A stretch of DNA of 50,151 bases from Martensiomyces pterosporus (Eukaryota > Kickxellomycota > Kickxellomycetes > Kickxellales > Kickxellaceae). Of the stretch, positions 36,233-47,000 are shown in pieces. Position numbers and translations under genes: made by a program. The notes under the pieces were generated by a model that had not been told where the DNA came from, made no database searches, and saw only the letters and a list, made by a program, of their open reading frames with translations. Positions within the stretch are counted from its first letter, which is position 1, and each line of letters opens with the position of its first letter. Location: the NCBI GenBank assembly GCA_025201845.1, contig MU604021.1:14583-64733 (forward strand), in the 5' to 3' direction.

Positions 36233-36467
36233 CTTTGACGAGGCAACACAGAAGGAGCTCGCGGCATTCGTTGAGCAGGAGTCGGCCAAGGCGCAGATGC
36301 AGAGCACCATTCATGAGTTCACTGGCCGCTGCTGGGACACTTGCATTTCCAGCGCCAAATCCAACCAGCTTGACAGCAGGGAATCGTCGTGCCTGGAGAA
36401 CTGCGTCGGGCGGTTCATCGACGCCAGCGTGTTCATCGTCAAGCGGCTCCAGCAGGGACAGCATTGA
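36222..36467 (+). CDS. TIM8: Small Tim chaperone Tim8
   Basis: 81 residues, with the twin CX3C motifs of small Tim proteins: CWDTC and CLENC, separated by 16 residues. Flanking sequence (an N-terminal helix with FVEQESAKAQMQ, then LDSRESSCLENCVGRFIDASVFIVKRL) matches Tim8 rather than Tim9, 10 or 13: Tim8 proteins have CW in the first motif and the LDSR...C..NCV.RFID pattern. Two intramolecular disulfides are expected, with oxidation by Mia40. The family escorts hydrophobic precursors across the mitochondrial intermembrane space in a hexamer with Tim13. Intronless; the ATG follows a T-run. It is convergent with the amino-acid transporter, 104 bp between stops. Confidence 0.92.
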   Translation: MSANFDEATQKELAAFVEQESAKAQMQSTIHEFTGRCWDTCISSAKSNQLDSRESSCLENCVGRFIDASVFIVKRLQQGQH

Positions 36468-36570
36468 TTCTATAGTTTCGTTTGCTTATATTTGTTCGCC
36501 AACAGTAAAAACAACAACAATAGCAAAAGCAGCAGCAGCTGTTGCCGCTTAGTACAGGCTACCTTTCTTC

Positions 36571-38709
36571 TCAAGCACATCTGTCAATGGGCGGTGCTGC
36601 GCTGCCCCAGCTCTGAATGCCAATGTACGTGACGTATACCATGATGACAGACCCAATGGCCGCGAGCAGGACATCCTTTGCTTGCGTCCACCTCCTCCCG
36701 TGGCTGATCTGGTAGTGCAGCCCTGCCGGGATGATGAAGCTCAGCGGGGTGCATGAAAACGCGCCTATGATGGCAATGAAGTTGTCGAGCTGGTCGGCAC
36801 CAAAGATGGCGATCATGGCGATGAAGAGAACCATCAGCGCACGGAACAGGTTCTTCTGCCACTTGACACGCGGGTCTCCCTTACCCGACGTCGACGCCAG
36901 GAATATGCCCGACTCAAGGATCCGCACTGCCGGGAACAGCTGCAGGGGCACCGAGAGCATGATGGCCAGGGAATAAAACAGCTGGACAAGCACGGTGCTC
37001 GGCTTCCCGCTGGGCAAGTTTAGCAGGATGACGGTTTCGACAGAGTCGCCGAACGCCATGTAGGAGAGCGACCCGATGCCGACAAAGATCACAATACACA
37101 CGCTCAGCGCAATAGTCAGCACAGTGGAGAATTTATCCTGGTGCGTCATGCTGTCGATAACGGGAATGACCAGCGTCACACCCTCATATGCAAACACCGC
37201 CGTTCCCACGAGCAGAGGGAACCGCAGCGGGTTGTAGTTCACGATCTGGGCAACCCCGTTAGTCAGAATACGCTCTACGTCGTAAAGCAAGACGTAGCCC
37301 AGGCCAAGCATGATGAAGATGTTGGCAGCCAGTGCAAACGGCGCAAACTGCTTGATCTTTCTAACCCAGGCGAGCGGAATATAGGCAAGGAGCTGCGCAA
37401 GGACCCAGAATGTCGGCGAGAAGTTGTAGCGGCAGCCCGTGAGCGAGTTCCACAAATCGCGCGCATTCGTCGCTACAAAGATCGTATACGCCGAGCAGAA
37501 CCCCACCTGCGCCAGGACAATCGAAATGGTGATCAGCTTGCGCGCCCAGTTGCCAAACAGCTTGCCGCCCAGGTCGCTGTAGCTGCCGCCGACCTTCAGA
37601 TACACCTCAGCGAGGAGAATCATGCAGTGCCAGGCATACCAGGCAACAAACGTCATAACCGCAGCTGAAGCCACCAGCCCGCCGTTCGAAAATGCCTTTG
37701 GCAGAACCAGCACGCCAGTGCCGACGAATGCCTTCATCAGGAGGAAGAACGCCTTCTTGTTTGACGCCGTTGCATGGATGTCGTGCGAAGAGGCAGTGTG
37801 CTGGCGACGCAGCAAAGGCGTCCGCGCAGTAGCAGTGCCCTCGTCCTCGGCAGCGCTAGGCTCTTCGTCTTCATCGTCTTCGTCGCTTGGATAGTCGCCA
37901 CCCGCGAAATGGCCGTAGAGCCCGATGAAATCCACAAAGTTCTCGGTCAGCATACTCACCGGCGGTCTCCCCTGGCGCAGGGCACGCTCCTGCAAAAACT
38001 GCCTTCTAAACCCGCCGGGAGCATTCAGCTGCTGCTGCGAGTACGGCACATCCCACTCCGAATCAGACGCAACACCCGAGAACGACCCATGTCTCCTGTG
38101 TCTTGCAGATGAGCTGTCCGCCTCCTGGTCGTGCGCCTTGTGCCACCTGTATATGCCATACGTGATGTCGCCCGACGGTAGGGTGAGCGGGTCAACAGGC
38201 ACCCGCGCCTCGTTGTCATCGTCATCGTCATTGACATCACCCGCATACCCGCCCTCCTCGTCCTCGTCCTCGTCCTCGTCGTCTTCGCTCACATTGCTAC
38301 GGCGCAAGGCCGATTCCGCGCCGACAGAACCGCGTTGGCTAGCATTATCGCTGGCACTGCGAGTGACCAAGTGGCGCTTCAGCCTGCGAGCAGCCACAGA
38401 CTTGTCCAGAGGCTCGCTGGGCGCACAGCGGAGCGAGTTGGCGTCGCTCTCCTCGCCGCTGCTATTGTAGCTTGCGCCAAGGCGCTCGGTCAGGTGGTGC
38501 AGGCTGCGGGGAAGCGAGGACGGCGTGGAGGCCAGGCGATCAGTGGCCCGGGATACTGCCGCGTCCTTGCGAATGCTCTGCGGGGTGCTGTTGGTGTCAG
38601 ACCCGCTGTTCCCCGCAAGCTGCGCGTTTCTGGGAAGTCTATGGCGATGGTCGCTGTCGGAAGCGCTTCCAGGGCCCTTGCCCCCTCCTGCTGGGTCTTG
38701 TCGAGACAT
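36571..38709 (-). CDS. Vacuolar-type amino-acid transporter, AVT3/AVT4-like
   Basis: 712 residues of the amino acid/auxin permease (SLC36/AVT) family. About 315 N-terminal residues are hydrophilic, Ser-rich and acidic (DDEDEDEDEEGG), predicted cytosolic. The membrane core starts KKAFFLLMKAFVGTGVLVLPKAFSNGG (about 316-340), the conserved first helix with the GTGVLVLP unwound segment. About eleven helices follow, including GGSYSDLGGKLFG, AYEGVTLVIPVIDSM and FSCTPLSFIIPAG. A long N-terminal tail plus this core is the layout of yeast Avt3/Avt4, which export neutral and basic amino acids from the vacuole. Direction and substrate are inferred from the subfamily. Intronless. Confidence 0.88.
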   Translation of the reverse strand: MSRQDPAGGGKGPGSASDSDHRHRLPRNAQLAGNSGSDTNSTPQSIRKDAAVSRATDRLASTPSSLPRSLHHLTERLGASYNSSGEESDANSLRCAPSEPLDKSVAARRLKRHLVTRSASDNASQRGSVGAESALRRSNVSEDDEDEDEDEEGGYAGDVNDDDDDNEARVPVDPLTLPSGDITYGIYRWHKAHDQEADSSSARHRRHGSFSGVASDSEWDVPYSQQQLNAPGGFRRQFLQERALRQGRPPVSMLTENFVDFIGLYGHFAGGDYPSDEDDEDEEPSAAEDEGTATARTPLLRRQHTASSHDIHATASNKKAFFLLMKAFVGTGVLVLPKAFSNGGLVASAAVMTFVAWYAWHCMILLAEVYLKVGGSYSDLGGKLFGNWARKLITISIVLAQVGFCSAYTIFVATNARDLWNSLTGCRYNFSPTFWVLAQLLAYIPLAWVRKIKQFAPFALAANIFIMLGLGYVLLYDVERILTNGVAQIVNYNPLRFPLLVGTAVFAYEGVTLVIPVIDSMTHQDKFSTVLTIALSVCIVIFVGIGSLSYMAFGDSVETVILLNLPSGKPSTVLVQLFYSLAIMLSVPLQLFPAVRILESGIFLASTSGKGDPRVKWQKNLFRALMVLFIAMIAIFGADQLDNFIAIIGAFSCTPLSFIIPAGLHYQISHGRRWTQAKDVLLAAIGSVIMVYVTYIGIQSWGSAAPPIDRCA

Positions 38710-39061
38710 TTGTTTGCAGTTGGAATTTCAGGTGGTTAAAAGTACAGCCAAAAAGCGTCTATAAGAGAGTAGTGGAAGGTGCTGAAGAGGGAAAAGCTCG
38801 AGCGAGCAGCCAAAAAAAAAAAAAAAAAACTGAGCAGAAGAGAAAGACGAAACAGACATTGGTGGGAGCAGGAGGGTCACACAGGGGTAATAATACCATC
38901 TGTGCAGCTGACTTTTGCCACTTTTCCATGTGCGAATGCTGGTTAATTAGAAGGCGAGCTTGCATGGGGCTAATCACTTGACAGTGCTGCTTTTCTCGCC
39001 AGCGCATGTATCCGCGCCTCCGTGGCGATGGCGATGGCGCACGCACTTGGGGGAACTAGCA
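38710..39061. other. Intergenic stretch before the transporter
   Basis: No gene. It includes an A-run of about 18 bases (38812-38829), the transporter's 5' flank and the 3' flank of the TBC gene. Confidence 0.5.
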
Positions 39062-41173
39062 TTACTTCAGCTTGCTCAACGATATATAAACATTATCCAA
39101 GTCACGCAGCACCACGCGCATGTCTATCTCGGACACCTCGCGCGGCCTAATCCGATCTGCCGCATTAGCAGCCGTATTGAACGGCGAGCCCTCCTCGGAC
39201 ACCGACGATCTGACCACCTCGTCCTGCCAAACCCTTGACACTGTATACAGCGCCGCACCCAGAGCACTCAGCCTCTCACCGTCTTCAGCGGATGCAGCTG
39301 CATCTGGAATCCGCTTCGACAAGAGGTCCAGGCACTGGGCTGCAATGCTCGATGCCTGTGCAGTCAGCGACCCCAGCGCACGTATGGTCTCGCCTGGCGT
39401 GCGGTCGTCGCCCTCAGACAGAACCAAACTCGCCTTACGGTCCTCGTGCGCATCCTTGTCGTTCGTGACAGCAGCAGGAATGCAGTTGCTCAGCAGCGGG
39501 CTTGGAGATATGCTCTTAGAGCTGCTTGGAGAGGTGCTTCCGGGCACCCCGCCGTTGGCGCGCATCTGCTGCAGTGTGCTGCTGGTATACCGCTTCCGCC
39601 CGTTCCACATGATTGAAGATGCCATATTGGCTGGCGGTGTGCGGCCACTATTGGCTCGCGGACGCGCAGGTTTTGGCTCATTCGCGCCAATGTCGCTGTT
39701 AGCCTTGCCCCTGTCCTCATCTGGCGGCTGCAGCAGCGGATGGTCCTCCACAGCCGAACCCGAGCCCCTTTCCTTCTCAGCACCGCCGTCAGCGCCCACA
39801 ATATCCCATGCGTCCTCCTCCCACAGCTCATACTGCCGAGTAATGAGCGCCGCAGCCTCTGCTGTCGGTCTTCCACGCAGGTATGCCGCCTGCAGCGCCA
39901 ACCGCTGGACCGGTGTCGTATGGGGCAGCGTCAACGCAGCAAATGGCAGCTTAGGCACCAACGCCGATGCGACATCCGCTGTACCCGGCACAACTGCAGC
40001 TTCGGGCGGCAGTGGGGAGTTCTGCAGCGCCGGCGTCCTCTCGAGCGTATCCATCGACGGCCGTGGCAACGGAGGAATGTGCAATAGGGTAGCCAAACAG
40101 TCGGAGTAATCGCCCTGCAGCAATCGCCGCCTATTGGCGAGTAACAGCACGACGCTCACCCAGTCAACGAGCTTGAGCATACCCGCGGTGTTATCGGCAA
40201 GCAGCGCGTCCCACAGAGCAAAGACGTCACCAAGGTGCGCCAACTCTCTGCTAAACAGCAGGCGGTACCATCTGATGCCAAACAGCTGCGGCTCAATGTC
40301 CAAGTCCAGCAGATGCGATGCAAGCTCAGTGTCCACCAACGCTAGCTTTTCCATCATCAGATGGCACTGTGCAATGATCGGGGTTTGCGCCCTCGCATTG
40401 TCACTGCTCCGTCTACGCCACGCCCTACTCCCTGTGCTCGCCGGCGGAGAGTTGTGGTTCTGGCGGTGCCGTGTAGCGCGCAGCGGCGGCGATGTGATGC
40501 TGGGTGCCTGGTACCACGGCGTGCACACTCTCATCAGCCTGTCGAACAGCGCAAACGCATCGTGCTCGACGAATTTCCTATCCACCACCTTCGCCAAGAC
40601 GCACTCCTCGACCTCCCCAGAAATCACCGCATCTGCATCCACTGCCATCAGCAGCGGTGCCAAGAGCTCGTGCATTCCCTGCCTGTACTGCAAACTCGAG
40701 TGAATCTTTGCATACACAAACAGGATGTCTGCCATCCACTGCTGCACCGCCGCTCTGCGGAAGTACTTGTGCTCGGGAAACGTCCTGGCCACGTCCTGCA
40801 TGATAGTGGTGCGGAGCTCCTGGTCCCTATGGTACCTCTGCCACGGGCTGTTTTCGTCCAGCGACAAAGGGTTCATGCGCTCCCAGTCGACGCCCTCCTT
40901 CGGCAGCGCGTCCGGGTCAACAATGAACTGCGTTCGCAGAAGGGTGTAGTTGTTTCTCTCCTTCTCAATGGCCATGCCCCACACCCTCGCACATTCGTCG
41001 TCCTCGTGGCCAAAGCACTCTATCGGCAAAATGTCGAGGTATAGGCGCCAGCGCAGGGAGGTCAGGGGCGGCTTCGTGGTGGCTGAAGGGGAGAAAGGGA
41101 GAGCGCGCAAATGCGCCGGCGACATTAGCGTTTGCCGCTTTAGTTCGGCCCAATCCCGCTGCAGCTTGTCCAT
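39062..41173 (-). CDS. TBC1D5-like Rab GTPase-activating protein
   Basis: 703 residues from ATG 41173; the open frame upstream to 41272 is hydrophobic and lies in the promoter, so it is left out. The TBC domain spans about 35-335. It has LRWRLYLDILP at the start, the arginine-finger motif IxxDxxR (IMQDVARTFPEHKYF, about 120-134) and the glutamine-finger YxQ motif (LQYRQGMHELLAP, about 161). The split between LRWRLYLDILP and QELRTTIMQDV by a loop with PLSLDENSPWQ is the pattern of TBC1D5, the retromer-linked GAP acting on Rab7 at late endosomes. The TBC domain has a low-complexity insert (about 230-260). A long Ser/Pro-rich tail (340-640) ends in a helical region (ALGSLTAQASSIAAQCLDLLSK). Orthology is inferred from motifs. 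Confidence 0.85.
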   Translation of the reverse strand: MDKLQRDWAELKRQTLMSPAHLRALPFSPSATTKPPLTSLRWRLYLDILPIECFGHEDDECARVWGMAIEKERNNYTLLRTQFIVDPDALPKEGVDWERMNPLSLDENSPWQRYHRDQELRTTIMQDVARTFPEHKYFRRAAVQQWMADILFVYAKIHSSLQYRQGMHELLAPLLMAVDADAVISGEVEECVLAKVVDRKFVEHDAFALFDRLMRVCTPWYQAPSITSPPLRATRHRQNHNSPPASTGSRAWRRRSSDNARAQTPIIAQCHLMMEKLALVDTELASHLLDLDIEPQLFGIRWYRLLFSRELAHLGDVFALWDALLADNTAGMLKLVDWVSVVLLLANRRRLLQGDYSDCLATLLHIPPLPRPSMDTLERTPALQNSPLPPEAAVVPGTADVASALVPKLPFAALTLPHTTPVQRLALQAAYLRGRPTAEAAALITRQYELWEEDAWDIVGADGGAEKERGSGSAVEDHPLLQPPDEDRGKANSDIGANEPKPARPRANSGRTPPANMASSIMWNGRKRYTSSTLQQMRANGGVPGSTSPSSSKSISPSPLLSNCIPAAVTNDKDAHEDRKASLVLSEGDDRTPGETIRALGSLTAQASSIAAQCLDLLSKRIPDAAASAEDGERLSALGAALYTVSRVWQDEVVRSSVSEEGSPFNTAANAADRIRPREVSEIDMRVVLRDLDNVYISLSKLK

Positions 41174-41266
41174 TTCTGTGAAATACAAGCGGCGAATTGA
41201 GTTAAAAACAAAACAGAACAGAACAGAACGCGGTGTATAAAGGAAAGAGAGGAAAAGGCAGCACAC

Positions 41267-41326
41267 GTGCACTTTTTCACTTGTGCACTTTTTTCACTTG
41301 TGCACTTTTTTCACTTGTGCACTTTT
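41267..41326. repeat. 17-bp tandem repeat in the TBC gene promoter
   Basis: About 3.6 copies of GTGCACTTTTTTCACTT, the first one base shorter. Each unit carries the palindrome GTGCAC. It lies 94-153 bp upstream of the TBC ATG and 44 bp after the fungalysin stop, directly after ACACGTGC. Confidence 0.9.
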
Positions 41327-41369
41327 CGCTAGTGGCAATTGGCGAATAGGTGGGGTGCCCCGCTCAGCT

Positions 41370-43556
41370 TTAGCACCCACTAGGAACGCTGGAGTCTTCA
41401 GTATGGCGCTGGCCATTGCGCCCCGATGCATTGACGCCCAAGCCGCGCTTAGCAAAGCCCTTCCAGATCAAGCACATGTTCTTGCCCCCTGTGAGCTGGA
41501 CGTCCGCCTGCAGCAGGGCATCGCGCGAGTCAATAAAGCTGGGGTTGCATGGCTGGATCTTGAACGAGTCAATGATCAGCTGCAGCGCGAGCGAATTGCC
41601 CTTGCTCAAGTCCCGCGAGTAAATACTAGCCGAGATCCCGTACTTGTCCACCAGGTTCCACAGCACCTCGTAGAGCATCTCGCAATACAGCTCGCCGATA
41701 TAATGCACCTCGCTGTAGTCCGGCTTATCCAGGTACCCGAACGATGTCGGGTTGGTCTGCTTGCTGGTGCTGTACGGGTACCTGCGCAAGTTGCCGTTAT
41801 TCACATAGCTCCCGAACTGGTACTCCGTGCTGCGCGTCTGTCCAGGCTTCAGCTTCAAGACGATTGCCACAAAGTCAGAGTACCCCTCGCCCATCCCGCC
41901 AGCCTCGCCGCTCACCAAACAGTTCGCATTCGACGGGCCGCCCGTGAGACGGTTTGAAACGCCGTGGGTGAACTCGTGTGCGACAACATCAAACTCCAGA
42001 CTGCCGTCTCTCTTGGGGTTCGAGCGGTCCCAGAGGAACATGCGCATGCGGGGCGAGTACCCATCGGGCGGTGTCATAAAGTCTGCGTTGTTGTAGCCCG
42101 ACCCGTCCATTGCATTGGCGACGACAGGGTCATTTCCCTTTCCTCCATGGCCAAAATTGGACACCTGGAAGTTGCCTGCTGCTTCGTTGAACCCGTAATG
42201 CCACATAATGTCGTGCAGGATGTTGATTGTATAGAACAGCTGCGTGACCGAAGCCTCAACATACGACTGCGGGTCCTTTGAGATGTCCAGTGGGTAGTTG
42301 AACGCCTTGGACCCGCTAATGCCTTCGATGTTTGTGTTGGCGTTGATGACGCGCGACCCCGCATCGCTCGCACTTCCCGGGTGGTACCTTGCGTAGACGT
42401 TGTTGCCGCTGGTCCCCGAATCCTGGATCCACCCAGAGGGACTTGCTGTAGAATCTTCAGGGCCGTACACTAGCTGGCGCGATCCCTCGCTGGGCATGCT
42501 GACGCCAAACGGGTACACATTGAAGGCAGTGGACACATGAGAAACCCAATTGGAGAGGGCCTCGACTTTATTTGTATCCTTGTTAACGTGCGCGTTCCAG
42601 TAGCTGTGGCCCTGGTCGGCGACGATGCTCCACACGGGTGCCAGTGAGCCGTCCTCCAACTGCAAATAGCTGTCCTCCACGGTGAGCTTGCCGTCCTGTA
42701 CAAAGCTCGTGGGGAGGCCGCTCACTTGCACCACGCTGTTGCCCGCTGGATCATTGGTGTCTGTAAAAGTGGCTTTGGCCAAGTCGGCGTCGCTGATGGA
42801 CGACTGGACCTGTGGGGCAAAGGCCTTCAGTGCGCTGTTGATTGAGTTCTTCTGGCTGCTAGCCGAGGGCGACTTGGCATCGGCGCGCTTTTGGTTCGCC
42901 GTTGCAGGGGTTGCAGTCGAGTTTCCCCCACTAGCACTAGAACTAGCGACGGCGGCTGAGGGACTCGCTTTATCCAACCCTGATGTGGCACCGCGTTCGG
43001 CCGAGGCGCTATTGCCCTCGCTACCCAGACCGCCATCAGCAGAGGCACTCGATCCGCCCTCGCTGTCGCCCTTGGCATTGGCACTGGCATTGGCATTTGC
43101 AAACGTGGCACTAGCCGATATGATGTTTCCGCTCTTGTCAATATTAATGTTGGCCACGCTATTAGCGATCTCCTTGCCGTTGACCATTTGCACAGCATAC
43201 ACATGTGTGATGCCCGAAGTAGCCGATTTGCTCACGTCCTTGATTTTGATTGTATCGCCCTGGATTCCCAGTTTGTCGGTCAGGTATTTGACAGCGGTGT
43301 TTGCGGCATAGTGGGCGTCAGAGTCCGTGTAGCCTTTGGCTGCGAACTTGAATCCGAGAGGGGCGGCCGATTGAGATACCTTCACTGGATCGCGGTCCAT
43401 TGTCTTGAACGTGATCACCTTGTTCAATGAAGGCGCAAAGGGCTTGACCAGCGGGCCGGTACCGGAGGCCAGGGGAGAGGAGCCGTCAGCGGAAAAGGCT
43501 GTGGGCACGCCTCGGAGCAAGAGGCCGAGTGACAGGACATTGCCTAGGGTGTGCAT
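41370..43556 (-). CDS. Secreted fungalysin metalloprotease (M36)
   Basis: 728 residues from ATG 43556. A signal peptide (NVLSLGLLLRGVPTAFS) is followed by an FTP-type propeptide (GYTDSDAHYAANTAVKYL, THVYAVQMVNGKEIANSV). The mature catalytic part has the zinc motif HEFTH (about 525), with the third ligand Glu in the GGMGEGYSDF segment (about 553), both diagnostic of peptidase family M36. The C-terminus (MCLIWKGFAKRGLG) is typical. Between the propeptide halves lies a roughly 95-residue Ala/Ser/Asn-rich insert (about 147-242) not usual in the family. The enzyme is expected to be exported as a zymogen and to degrade extracellular protein. An in-frame upstream extension to 43604 has only a TTG start and would spoil the signal peptide. 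Confidence 0.93.
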   Translation of the reverse strand: MHTLGNVLSLGLLLRGVPTAFSADGSSPLASGTGPLVKPFAPSLNKVITFKTMDRDPVKVSQSAAPLGFKFAAKGYTDSDAHYAANTAVKYLTDKLGIQGDTIKIKDVSKSATSGITHVYAVQMVNGKEIANSVANINIDKSGNIISASATFANANASANAKGDSEGGSSASADGGLGSEGNSASAERGATSGLDKASPSAAVASSSASGGNSTATPATANQKRADAKSPSASSQKNSINSALKAFAPQVQSSISDADLAKATFTDTNDPAGNSVVQVSGLPTSFVQDGKLTVEDSYLQLEDGSLAPVWSIVADQGHSYWNAHVNKDTNKVEALSNWVSHVSTAFNVYPFGVSMPSEGSRQLVYGPEDSTASPSGWIQDSGTSGNNVYARYHPGSASDAGSRVINANTNIEGISGSKAFNYPLDISKDPQSYVEASVTQLFYTINILHDIMWHYGFNEAAGNFQVSNFGHGGKGNDPVVANAMDGSGYNNADFMTPPDGYSPRMRMFLWDRSNPKRDGSLEFDVVAHEFTHGVSNRLTGGPSNANCLVSGEAGGMGEGYSDFVAIVLKLKPGQTRSTEYQFGSYVNNGNLRRYPYSTSKQTNPTSFGYLDKPDYSEVHYIGELYCEMLYEVLWNLVDKYGISASIYSRDLSKGNSLALQLIIDSFKIQPCNPSFIDSRDALLQADVQLTGGKNMCLIWKGFAKRGLGVNASGRNGQRHTEDSSVPSGC

Positions 43557-44014
43557 GTTAATAATAAAAATGGAAATTTGAGGAATGCGTGGGAAGAATC
43601 TCAAAACTGCCGAGATGTGGATTTGTAAAAGTGGACACGCCTCTCGTATTAAACTCTATTTCGGTAAGGATTTCAACGTCTTGAGCATCTCTCTTGACGA
43701 TAGAAGCGGCTCTGTCTGCAGCGCTTGGCACTTTGAGCCTGTGGTTGCACATGTCGATTGCCTCTGATCCTCAAAGCACTTACTAGTCCGCCACATATAC
43801 ACAAACCATGCTGTTCTAGCCTTGTTCCATAAAAGTTCGCATGGCTGAGCTGATCCTTGTATTTACGTTAGTGTTTGCGATGGCGGCATATATTTCATTT
43901 ATGCAAGAAAAGGCTATACTGAAGTGCAAATGTTGATTCGCTACCTGTTTTTGTGCTCCTCTCCAGGCTTTTTCATGCAACATCGCCACATAACCGAAAG
44001 GCCCAATGTGTGCT
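43557..44014. other. Intergenic region upstream of fungalysin
   Basis: No gene. It contains the fungalysin promoter side and the 3' flank of the ABCC gene. I see no tRNA, repeat or supported frame. Confidence 0.5.
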
Positions 44015-47000
44015 TTATCCCGCCTTGGCCATGCTCTGCAAAGCCTCAAACTCACCGCTCCTCTCGCACAGCCATCTGAAGTAGCTCCCCTCATGCCTGA
44101 TCAGCCTCCCAGGCGTATCAAACTCCACGACCTTGCCCTGATCCAGTACCAGCACGCGATCGTAATCAATGATAGTCCTCAGCCGATGCGCAATACACAA
44201 TATAGTCGAGTCCGAAAACTCCGATCCACGAATAGTCCTCTGCATACACTCATCAGTGGCAAAATCCACGGACGCCGTAGCCTCGTCCATAATGACCAGC
44301 TTTGACCTACGTACGAGGGCACGCGCCAGGGCGACAAGCTGGCGCTGACCCAGCGACAGGTTCTGGCCGTTGCTCATGATCTGGTCGTCCAGGGAGGTGA
44401 ATGCAGCCACGCTACTGCCCAACAACCCGTCCTCCTGTAGGCCGCTGCCGTTGTCCTGGGCACTGCTGGGACGTGTCGAGGATACGCTGGATGAGGGTGA
44501 CTTGAGAAGCAGGGTGCGACGGAGGGCATCCATAAGAATTTCGTCCGGGTAGTCGCCGAAGGGATCCAAATTGAACCTAATTGTGCCGTTAAAGAGGACT
44601 GGGGCCTGCGGGATAATCGTCACCTTTTGTCTCAGGTCCTCCAGCCCAATCCTCGAAACATTGACGCCGTCAATGGTTATAGTGCCACTCGCTGCTTCGA
44701 CAAACCTTAGGAGTGCCAACGATAGTGTCGACTTGCCGGCTCCCGTGCGCCCCACCACTCCGATTTTTTCTCCATGTCTAACAGAGAAGTCAAGCCCATG
44801 CAGCACGGGCGTGCCCTTCAAATACCCAGCCACCAATCCTTTGACATCCACTTGGCCAGTCCTAGGCCATCCCTGTGGGGGTTTATTTGCAGCCGACGAC
44901 TTCGATGCGGCCTCCTGCTCGATCTCCAGGTACTGCCCCACCCTCTCGACAGCATTCAGGCTAAGCTCGAGGTTGCTGTATCTGCGAATGACCGACACGG
45001 AGTCCATCCAAAAGTTGACCGCGTAAATGAGAATAAACCCAGCCAAGCTGCTGCTAAACGCCTCGATATTGATCAGGATAAACACGGTGGTGGAGAATGA
45101 CACTAGCGAGCTGACAATGCCCATCCTCGATCCCAGCCACCTTCTCGTGCCGCGGAAGAGGTAGTCCGATGTGACATACTCCGAGAACCTCTTGACCATC
45201 TCATCCACATACGCTTGGTGCATTCCAAAAGCTCTGATGGACTCGACACCCGAGATCATCTCGCTGTACAATGAGATCAGGGGCGCGAATGACGTCGACT
45301 CCAGCCTCTTAGTCTCTCGCTGCGACTGCATAAAATGCCATGTAATGCGCGCATACACCAGGAGCATCAGCGAGCCAACAACAATAAACAGAGGCACGGC
45401 GCTCGAGATTACGACGAGTGTGGTTATGGCTGATACCAGCGAGCATGTGAAGTAGTAGAGAATCTCCATGATATCCTCGTCCGTTATCTGCATGTCCTTG
45501 GAGAACCTTGCCAATGTCCTCCCAACAGGTGTGGTATCACTAAAGCGTGGAGTAGCGTAGACAACCGCATGCAGTAAACCCTCGTGCAAGATTGTTGATG
45601 CACGCAAACTGCCCCAGTACATTCCCAGCATGGTAAGCGTACCGATCACTGCTGAAACAAGGCTGATCAACAAGTACACAGCCAGGTACTCGAAGCTGTG
45701 CGATACGTCAGTGGTGGGTGGTTGGTCAAGGGAGCTGTTGGATCGGGGCCCAACCTTGGTTGACAGGTAGTAATCCTTGTAGATGGCCAGGAGCTGTGCC
45801 AGGATGATGCTGGTGAAGCAGGGCAGGATGAACTGCCACCCGCCGCATGCCGAGAAATACCTCTTCCAAGTGTCCAGCTTGATCAGGCCGCGCAGTCGGA
45901 CCTCATCCTCTATCAGCCTTCCCGCAGCACTGGGTCCCTGACTATCGCCTGTTGCTGCTGCTCCTGCTGCTGCTCCGGCGCTTCCTCTCTCGCGCAAGAG
46001 AGAGTATTCGTCCTCCGTGGTGTGGTCATCAAGAATGTGCCCCACCTGTGCACTATTTTCCCCATCTTGCTTTTCTCCACTAGCATCCTCATCCGCCAAA
46101 TAGTCGCAAACAGCATCCCGAACTTCCTGCGGCGACCCCTGCAGCTCGACCTGTCCGCCCTTCATCATCACGACATACTGGCAATACGGCAGACACATGG
46201 CCATATGGTGCGTAATCAGGACCCTTGTCCGTCCTTCCATCAGCCCACCCTTGGCCAGCAGACACTCGTGCAGAATGTACTTTCCCGTATGCGCGTCGAC
46301 AGCCGACAGACAATCGTCAATCAAAATAACCTGGCGTCTTGAATACACCGCTCTTGCCAAGGCAACACGCTGCCTTTGACCACCAGAGAGGGTGATTCCA
46401 CGCTCACCCACCTCCGTTTGGTCGCCGGCAACGAATATGCGCAGGTCGGGCTTCAATGCGCATATACGCAGCACTTGCTCATAGCGGGACTGGATGTAAG
46501 GCTCGCCGAACAGGATGTTTTCGCGGATCGTGGCGTTCCGAAGCCACGCCTCTTGCGACACATACGCAATGTTATCCAATGCCATGGCATTTTTCTGAGC
46601 GACAGTGGTGGGGATGATTATTTGACCACCAACGAGTGTCATTTCGCCGATCAGCGCCGAAACAAGCGACGATTTGCCGCTGCCTGTGGGCCCACCCACA
46701 AGGGTCAGCTGGCCGGTAGGGAACGACACGCTGATGCTCCTCAGGGCAAACGGCTCGTTGCTGCTGATGGGTGTCGCAGCCTCCAGTGGATCGGTACTCG
46801 CAGCACCGTCGTTCCTGCCTGCTTCGCTGGTATCACTGTCGCCGGGCAAGCGCCAAACAAGCTCGGCATCCCTGAACCCAATGGCACCCACACTGCCCTC
46901 GCTATCCACCCTCTCCTCGAGCGACTGGACCTCGGATTCGCCCAAGAACGCTTCGACGCGCCTAAACGACACATATACATTAATCACCTCAGCTACCATA

